Part shown: in pieces, positions 58,718 through 64,000 of the stretch
Layout of the letters: each line of letters begins with the position of its first letter
Numbering within the stretch: the stretch's first letter is position 1
Source of the DNA: Nemophila menziesii
Taxonomy: Eukaryota > Streptophyta > Magnoliopsida > Boraginales > Hydrophyllaceae
Assembly: GCA_029959085.1 (NCBI GenBank)
Contig: JARWIR010000024.1
Coordinates: 18,650,296 to 18,714,295 of the forward strand
Length of the DNA stretch: 64,000 nucleotides
Direction: 5' to 3'
The notes under the pieces: model-generated
Seen by the model: the letters and a program-made list of their open reading frames with translations, nothing else
What the model was told of the DNA's origin: nothing
Database searches by the model: none
Position numbers and translations under genes: made by a program

Positions 58718-60037
58718 ATGACTAACAGAACCGGTGATTTCCGAAGAACTGCTCCTAAAAGAACATCCACCGTTGGTGGTACCAAAGATCAAGCTATTGA
58801 GATTCCTGATTCGCGTCCTAAACGAAAAATTGATGAAGTAAAGCTTGATCCCAAGAGAAAAGAAATCACAGGTCAAAAGAGAAGATTAATTGATGAGCTA
58901 GAAAGTGAGAAGGATCAAGAAGAGGCAATTGAGAAGAACATTGAGGATGAAACTGAACATGAGGTTCCAGAAATACCAGTTCAACAGAAACCCCCGCGTA
59001 TGAAGATATGGGCCCACAAGCCTAAGAGGGTTTACACTTGTTGGAATACTCAGGTTCGTGAAAGAATTGAATTTTTGAAGTTTGGTGAGGAGACGAATTT
59101 TCCTAAGGGTATTATGAGTAGTGAACACAAGGAGTATGCTGTGACATGTGCTAAGTTTGGTTGGAAAGAGTTACAAGAAAGGAAGCTTGAGTTTATTCCT
59201 ACTTTTGTGCGAGAATTTTACGAAGGTCTAGCTACCTCCCGTGATGCAATTGATATCCGAAAAAAGGTAGTTCCTTTCTCTATTGAACGCATTAGAAAAT
59301 CATTGAAACTACCCAACTTTTCTGGCACATGCTCTTTCCAAGAAACTCTTAATGACCCTTCTTTCGATTTTGAATTCCTTTGGGGGACCGTGCTTGTTAA
59401 TGGGGCTAGCCCAATTCCTGAAGGAGAAAGATATCCTGGACAGTTTTACAGCAGTAGTTTGACACCTCGTGCGAAGGTATGGTCTCGTTTCGTAATACCC
59501 ACTTTCTTTGGTATTAAACACACTTCCGAGTTGAAGAAAGAGCATGTATTTGTGATTAAGTGTATTTTGGAGGAGAAACCATTTGATGTTGCTAAGATTA
59601 TTTATGATACAATAATGGAGTTCGCAAAATCACCAATGAAACAACAAAATTTGAAGTTCCCTTGTACTATCACTCAGTTGTGTTTAGACGCAAAGATTCC
59701 GCGTAAGGACGCAGATATTGACATTGTTTCAGTTGGTGCGATATTAGCTTTGAGCACAATCAAGAACATCCATGAGGAAGCAACACGAGCACACAAGAGT
59801 CCGAGAACTCCTCAATCAAAGAAAGCGAAGACTGTTCCTGAGTTGGAATCAAAGATTCAGGTGTTGGAAGAGAATCAGGAGAAGATGATTGCTACCTTGG
59901 GAAACGTTACAAAAGAATTGGACCTGCTTCGGAATTTGATTTTAGGCGTAGATACACTTCAAAACGCGATTTATGATGCTATTACGCGAAATAAAGGTCT
60001 AGAACGCAACACCGATAACCAGCCACGCGCTGGTTAA
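58718..60037 (+). CDS. ORF2 of element B: Athila second ORF, plant-transposon-protein-like domain (439 aa)
   Basis: ATG 58718 follows GGGGTGGAAAGAG; the frame is open a little upstream without another ATG. The N-terminus is basic and low-complexity (MTNRTGDFRRTAPKRTS), then an acidic stretch. The central domain (~residues 120-360) runs from WNTQVRERIEFLKFGE through RFVIPTFFGIKHTSELKKEH to FPCTITQLCLDAKIP and resembles the uncharacterised 'putative plant transposon protein' domain found in second ORFs of such elements. A coiled coil near the end (ESKIQVLEENQEKMIATLGN) completes it. Athila elements carry an ORF in this place, sometimes called env-like, but I see no signal peptide or membrane segment. 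It is intact, unlike the Gag part. Confidence 0.8.
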   Translation: MTNRTGDFRRTAPKRTSTVGGTKDQAIEIPDSRPKRKIDEVKLDPKRKEITGQKRRLIDELESEKDQEEAIEKNIEDETEHEVPEIPVQQKPPRMKIWAHKPKRVYTCWNTQVRERIEFLKFGEETNFPKGIMSSEHKEYAVTCAKFGWKELQERKLEFIPTFVREFYEGLATSRDAIDIRKKVVPFSIERIRKSLKLPNFSGTCSFQETLNDPSFDFEFLWGTVLVNGASPIPEGERYPGQFYSSSLTPRAKVWSRFVIPTFFGIKHTSELKKEHVFVIKCILEEKPFDVAKIIYDTIMEFAKSPMKQQNLKFPCTITQLCLDAKIPRKDADIDIVSVGAILALSTIKNIHEEATRAHKSPRTPQSKKAKTVPELESKIQVLEENQEKMIATLGNVTKELDLLRNLILGVDTLQNAIYDAITRNKGLERNTDNQPRAG

Positions 60038-61500
60038 GATACGTTTTCTAAACTTTCCTCTTAGTGTATATTAGTTTACATGCTTTATTGAGTCTTTTTG
60101 AGTCGTGGGGACACGACTCATTTTTGAGTTTGGGGTGGGGTTCGTTGCCTCATCCCAGTTTTTATGTGTTATATGCTTTATTTGCTTTCAATAAAATAAT
60201 TTTCGGAGTTACGTTTGACTGTAGAAATTTTTAAATGTCCCTTTAAGCATACTTTTGATGAATCAATGATAGTAAATAGTGGACTTTAGGGATTGATATA
60301 AAACGCATTTAGAATTGCATGCAAACATAGGTAATTAATAGGAAAAATTAATGAACAATGCAAATGAAGTAAGCTTGTACTTAAGGAATATGTTTGGTGT
60401 GTAGAACGTGAAATCCTAATTAGTAGAGAACCCACCTATATATGAACTAAAGACAAGCTATGTACTTTGGAAAATGATAGGGGCAGTTCTTTGTTAGCCA
60501 TTTGTGCCTTTTAGCTTTCTATCCCTTGTATTAATTATTATCCGTCTTAGCCCACTTTGAGCCTTAGCCTTTTCTTTGTAAGCCACGATATAAGCCATTA
60601 TCCCTTAGATTATTAGGCATGACCATATGACCCGCACTTGAATCACAATCCTGAGACATGTCTCGAGCTTGAGTTTGGGGTGGTGGGACCACGTATGGGG
60701 AATTTAATGGGTTGGGATTGATGTGCTTTGTATTGTAGCACAATTGCAGATGATATATACTTGTAACCCTTTGCCGGGAATGAAAAAAAAATGAAAAATT
60801 TTGAAAAATCATACAGTAGGAACCGGGAACCCGGTTTCGTCAAAACCGGGAACCCGGTTTGCTTCTGTACAAAAAAAAAGAAGAGAAAAAGAGAAAAGAA
60901 AATAAAAAGAAAAAATACATATGAATAAACATCCGGCAAAGTGGAATTTTTCTGAAAATCATCTTGTTATTAGTGGGTAGACATGGGACGCTAAATTGTT
61001 ACGTATATGGGTGAGTGAGAACATCTTTTGAGCGTTAACTCAAACTCGAGGACATTGTTGATGGTAAGTGAGGAGAGAGCCAAAAGCTCACTTCAAATTT
61101 ACCAAATATACATCCACACCCGTCCTTAAGCCAATATTATAACCGTAAAGACCTCGTGATTCCTAAGTGCATAGTGAATTTATGATTCTGTTGATAGGGA
61201 ATATACTAGGTGGAGCGTTCAAAACGATTTAGGATTAATGACCACCCTATAGCCATCATACAGAGATGAGTACAAGTGTAACCTTCAAGCATTGCAACTT
61301 TAATTTTATGATTGAGATTAATTATGTTTGATGTTGCATTTTAGATGTATGTGTATATTAGTTTCTAGAGTTTGCTATATGAGATTTATTTTAAGAATTG
61401 CTTTAGGGTTTATTTGTTAGCTTCTACTTGTTTATACGTGCAATTATACCCCTTTGTTTTGTTTTACTTTGTCGGGACGACAAAGGTTTGAGTTGGGGGT
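60038..61500 (+). other. 3' non-coding region of B up to the polypurine tract
   Basis: Includes the perfect hairpin at 60100-60119, GTAACCCTTTGCCGGG near 60765, a late pair of AACCGGGAACCCGG units at 60820-60860, and GAGGAGAGAGCCAAAAGCTCAC near 61070-61090. All but the late pair have counterparts in A, C and E. The tract TTTGAGTTGGGGGT ends at 61500. Confidence 0.7.
60100..60119 (+). other. perfect conserved hairpin of B
   Basis: GAGTCGTG, loop GGGA, CACGACTC: an 8-bp perfect stem, followed by ATTTTTGAGTTTGGGGTGGGG. It has counterparts in A and C. Confidence 0.75.
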
Positions 61501-64000
61501 TGGTGGTTCCTAGGGTGTGATAAAAATAAGATAAAATTAAGCCAAGAAACTACGCACTCTCACCCTAGACAGGCACAGTACTGCAAGTATTACAGGACGT
61601 ATGCAAGTTTTAATGATAAGTAGAGTTCGTTCGCAGGGACTTAAGCGTGTTATACGCGCAAGTAGCAATAACGAGTAAAAGTAAATAATTAGAAGACAGA
61701 AAAGAGAAGCAAATAGATTTTCGAATTTAAGAATTAAAACTAATTAAAACTAGGAAAATAAAGACAATAAAGTAAAAGATAAGAATATGAGATGAGAAGT
61801 ATAGCTCAAGTTTTGCTAGTATGCACTAATCCTTCTAATCCTATCTATAGATCTAGTTCATAAGGGAGAATATTAGCTCTTGGTAATACTTAGTCAGGAT
61901 TCTAAATTCCCAAGCCTTAGACCTTGAGAGCGACTAAGGGGGCTACGTCACAACCAAGAAGTGATTTCAAATAGGGTTATCAAACGCCACTAAGGCCCTA
62001 AGCAAATACTGCAATCTTGGTGATACGGTGGTTAAAACAAACCTTAAGGACTATCTAGTTAGAAGTATGTTTTGTCAGAACTGCTATCGACACTAGACAT
62101 TATGTGGTGGTTCAATAGTTAAACACCCTGTCAAGGAGACCATCTAACTACTATTAAAACAATCCTAAAGTGACCAGTTCTAGGAAAGACAATTAATCGA
62201 AACACATAAACAAATATAAAGTAAGAAGCTAATATCAGATTAAAACATATAATTCCCAAAGAAACTTAGATAGAAGAATTAGAATTCATAGATTATACAT
62301 ATGCAAAACCCAAGCTATGGGAGGTTTAGTTCATACCTGATGGAAATAAACTAAAAGAAATTACAAAAGACATCATCTTGCTCTCTACAATAAACTGGAA
62401 GAATAAAACCTTAAGAACTAATTACTATGAGGCAAGGATGATTTACAAGTGATATAAGGGTGTATTTATAGGTGTTTAGAAGATCTAAATTCGTTTTCTT
62501 GAGGAAGAGGTAAGGCCTTGGACTTCTAGCCCAACTCAAATTCGTATGGAAATAAAGATAAACACTGCTGGACTATTTTGAGTGTATCTCCTTCGTTATT
62601 GGTCGGATTTTGCTCCACAAGATACCAAAAGAATCGCAGCAGAATTATCTAGACCCTTTAAAAGGAAATCCTCAAATTCGGCCTATTTCTTAGGTAAAAA
62701 CGCCTATCTTTGGACGTGTATGCAGAATCCCAGATTTAGGCAGTTTTTCCTTTTCCTTTTTAAACTCAGTTTCCTTCTATCTCCAATTACCATGCATATC
62801 TCTTTACCATATCTTGTAGTCTTTGACTTGGACTCTAATTAAGCTCCATAATTATCTGTAAAGCTACACACTAAATAAACAATTAAACCTAATATGCTCT
62901 AAAAATATTATTTCTACAAATCAAGACTCAAAATAGGAAAGTGCACCTAAAACTCAAGAAAATCGACATTTATGACTTCTAAAACACTAAAAATGATGTC
63001 TCATCCTAACATAAATCTATCACAAATGAGGAGACATCAAGACCCCCAACTCAAAGTTGTATCGTCCCGATACAATAAAAGATAAAAACATAGGGAAGTC
63101 TATAAATACACACTTATAAAATTCTCAATACAATGGGAAAAAGCATAGCAGACTATATAGAATAAACCTAAAGCAACAACTCAGAAAATTTCATGCAATA
63201 ATGTTTATAAACCACATACCTGTACACTTCTCATATCTACAGTCAACACGGCTTGAATTCAAGATCAGATTAGTTTCGCAATGTAAGAAGGATTGGGACT
63301 TTACTCAGTTCCCCAAGAGAGCTATAGATTGTTCATCGATTTTCACTAGTATCAAAGGTCCACTTAACTAATCTCTAATGGCTCAATCACTTCTCATTTA
63401 CATAGCAAAGAATCATAAGGTCTTTAAGGTTGTAATGTAGGCTTAGGGATGGTATGGTATATTTGGATAATTTGGAGTGAGCTTTTGGCTCTCTCCTCAC
63501 TAGCCATCAACGAATCGCCCTAGAGCTTGAGTTACTCTCATACAATGTTTCTCACTCAACCCAATGATTTCTTTGATGCTCAATTTTGCATCCCCAATAA
63601 CCCAATTAAAGCTCAAGATGTTCACATAAAAATCCACTTTGCCGGTCCGAATATATATATTATCTTTTCTATTCAAATCAAATATTTTCTATAGCTATGT
63701 CTCTCTTTTAATGATGAGATATCACACTATTTTTCTCATATATATATTTTTCTTTTTATGCCCTTGTTGGCAAATTTAGCTCGTAGCTTCTTTTTCATTC
63801 ACTATTACCCCGGCAAAGGGTTACAATAAAAACTGTGAAACATCATCAATATAAAGCACAAAGTACAATTAATAAGCTAAAAATCCCAACCCAATAACAA
63901 TTCCCATAATGGTGGACCCACCACCCCAAACTCAAGCTCTAAAACAACTGTCTATGCATCGCGATTCGAGTGCGGGTCATATGGAAAAGTCCTATAATTA
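61501..64000 (-). mobile_element. E: Athila-like element, minus orientation, runs off the window
   Basis: 61501-63037 is a 3' LTR read in reverse: it begins TGGTGGTTCC at the left and ends GAGACATCA near 63037. It is followed by the polypurine-tract complement AGACCCCCAACTCAAAG and 3' untranslated blocks like those of C (CTTTTGGCTCTCTCCTCACT, GCTCGTAGCTTC, ACCCCGGCAAAGGGTTAC). The LTR is closest to that of A over the first ~900 bp. No coding sequence is reached before the window ends. Its left edge coincides with the polypurine tract of B. Confidence 0.85.

Larger units (their letters stand above)
42011..61500 (+). mobile_element. B: Athila-type Gypsy retrotransposon, interrupted by C and by E
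   Basis: The 5' LTR is 42011-43573 (TGATGTCTCC to GGACCACCA), followed by a tRNA-Asp-type primer site. A gag-pol frame runs from 43718 and is broken at 48996 by element C, resuming at 57214 and ending at 57559. A palindromic island, a second ORF (58718-60037) and a 3' untranslated region end in the polypurine tract TTTGAGTTGGGGGT at 61487-61500. Element E begins at the next base, so the 3' LTR of B is not in view. Without C the visible part is about 11.3 kb, in keeping with full-length Athila elements. The RT and integrase motifs match that lineage. Confidence 0.9.

Noticed and set aside
58718..60037. Envelope glycoprotein for ORF2 of B
   Set aside because: No signal peptide, transmembrane helix or cysteine pattern; a coiled coil and a soluble plant-transposon domain fit better.

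Overview
This is plant nuclear DNA, probably from a eudicot with a repeat-rich genome. It is AT-rich, genes are split by GT-AG introns, and nearly everything is transposable-element sequence nested inside other transposable elements. I cannot name the species. Only one ordinary host gene is convincing: a NYN-domain protein with an inserted C2H2 zinc finger at 778-1992 (+). All other long reading frames belong to mobile elements.

Layout. 1-4148: the host gene, with a degenerate tandem repeat just upstream, then quiet intergenic DNA. 4149-14061: a palindromic foldback MITE split by a 9.7 kb Mutator-like element (MULE-1, 4318-14023) flanked by an exact 9-bp duplication. MULE-1 carries a mudrA-type transposase (+) and an opposing multi-exon Ulp1-type protease gene (-), the Kaonashi-like gene set. 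A motif built on GAGTACTC fills its introns and spacers. 14274-15622: a 1.35 kb non-autonomous relative (MULE-2), itself sitting in another small element. 15906-20962: a hAT-type MITE, a dead LINE, a 0.7 kb foldback element and unassigned DNA. 20963-38387: a decayed minus-strand Copia element (F), opened by two later insertions: A (22280-28913, minus, Athila-like, non-autonomous) and D (30879-37823, plus, SIRE-like by its priming site, gag plus a second ORF and no pol). 38477-40262: a second dead LINE (-). 40263-64000: Athila-type Gypsy elements. An orphan LTR is followed directly by B (42011-61500, plus; gag, protease, RT, RNase H, integrase and a second ORF). B is cut in its integrase tail by C (48997-57208, minus, non-autonomous, TSD CTTGA) and ended at its polypurine tract by E (61501 to the window end, minus).

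How the parts relate. B looks like the kind of autonomous element that could supply enzymes in trans to A, C and E, which share its tRNA-Asp-type priming site, its TGATGTCTCC LTR end and its 3' untranslated blocks. C is unusual: its single ORF joins a retropepsin domain directly to an integrase-tail (GPF/Y-like) module and has no RT, RNase H or integrase core. D belongs to another superfamily, yet it shares two things with the Athila group: a second ORF that appears homologous to that of B, and G+C-rich palindromic islands placed just before that ORF. That shared module and the GAGTACTC array of the MULEs are the best candidates here for undescribed structure.

Limits: all boundaries were read by eye. 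Terminal repeats and target-site duplications were matched directly in the sequence, but family names rest on recognised motifs and not on searches.
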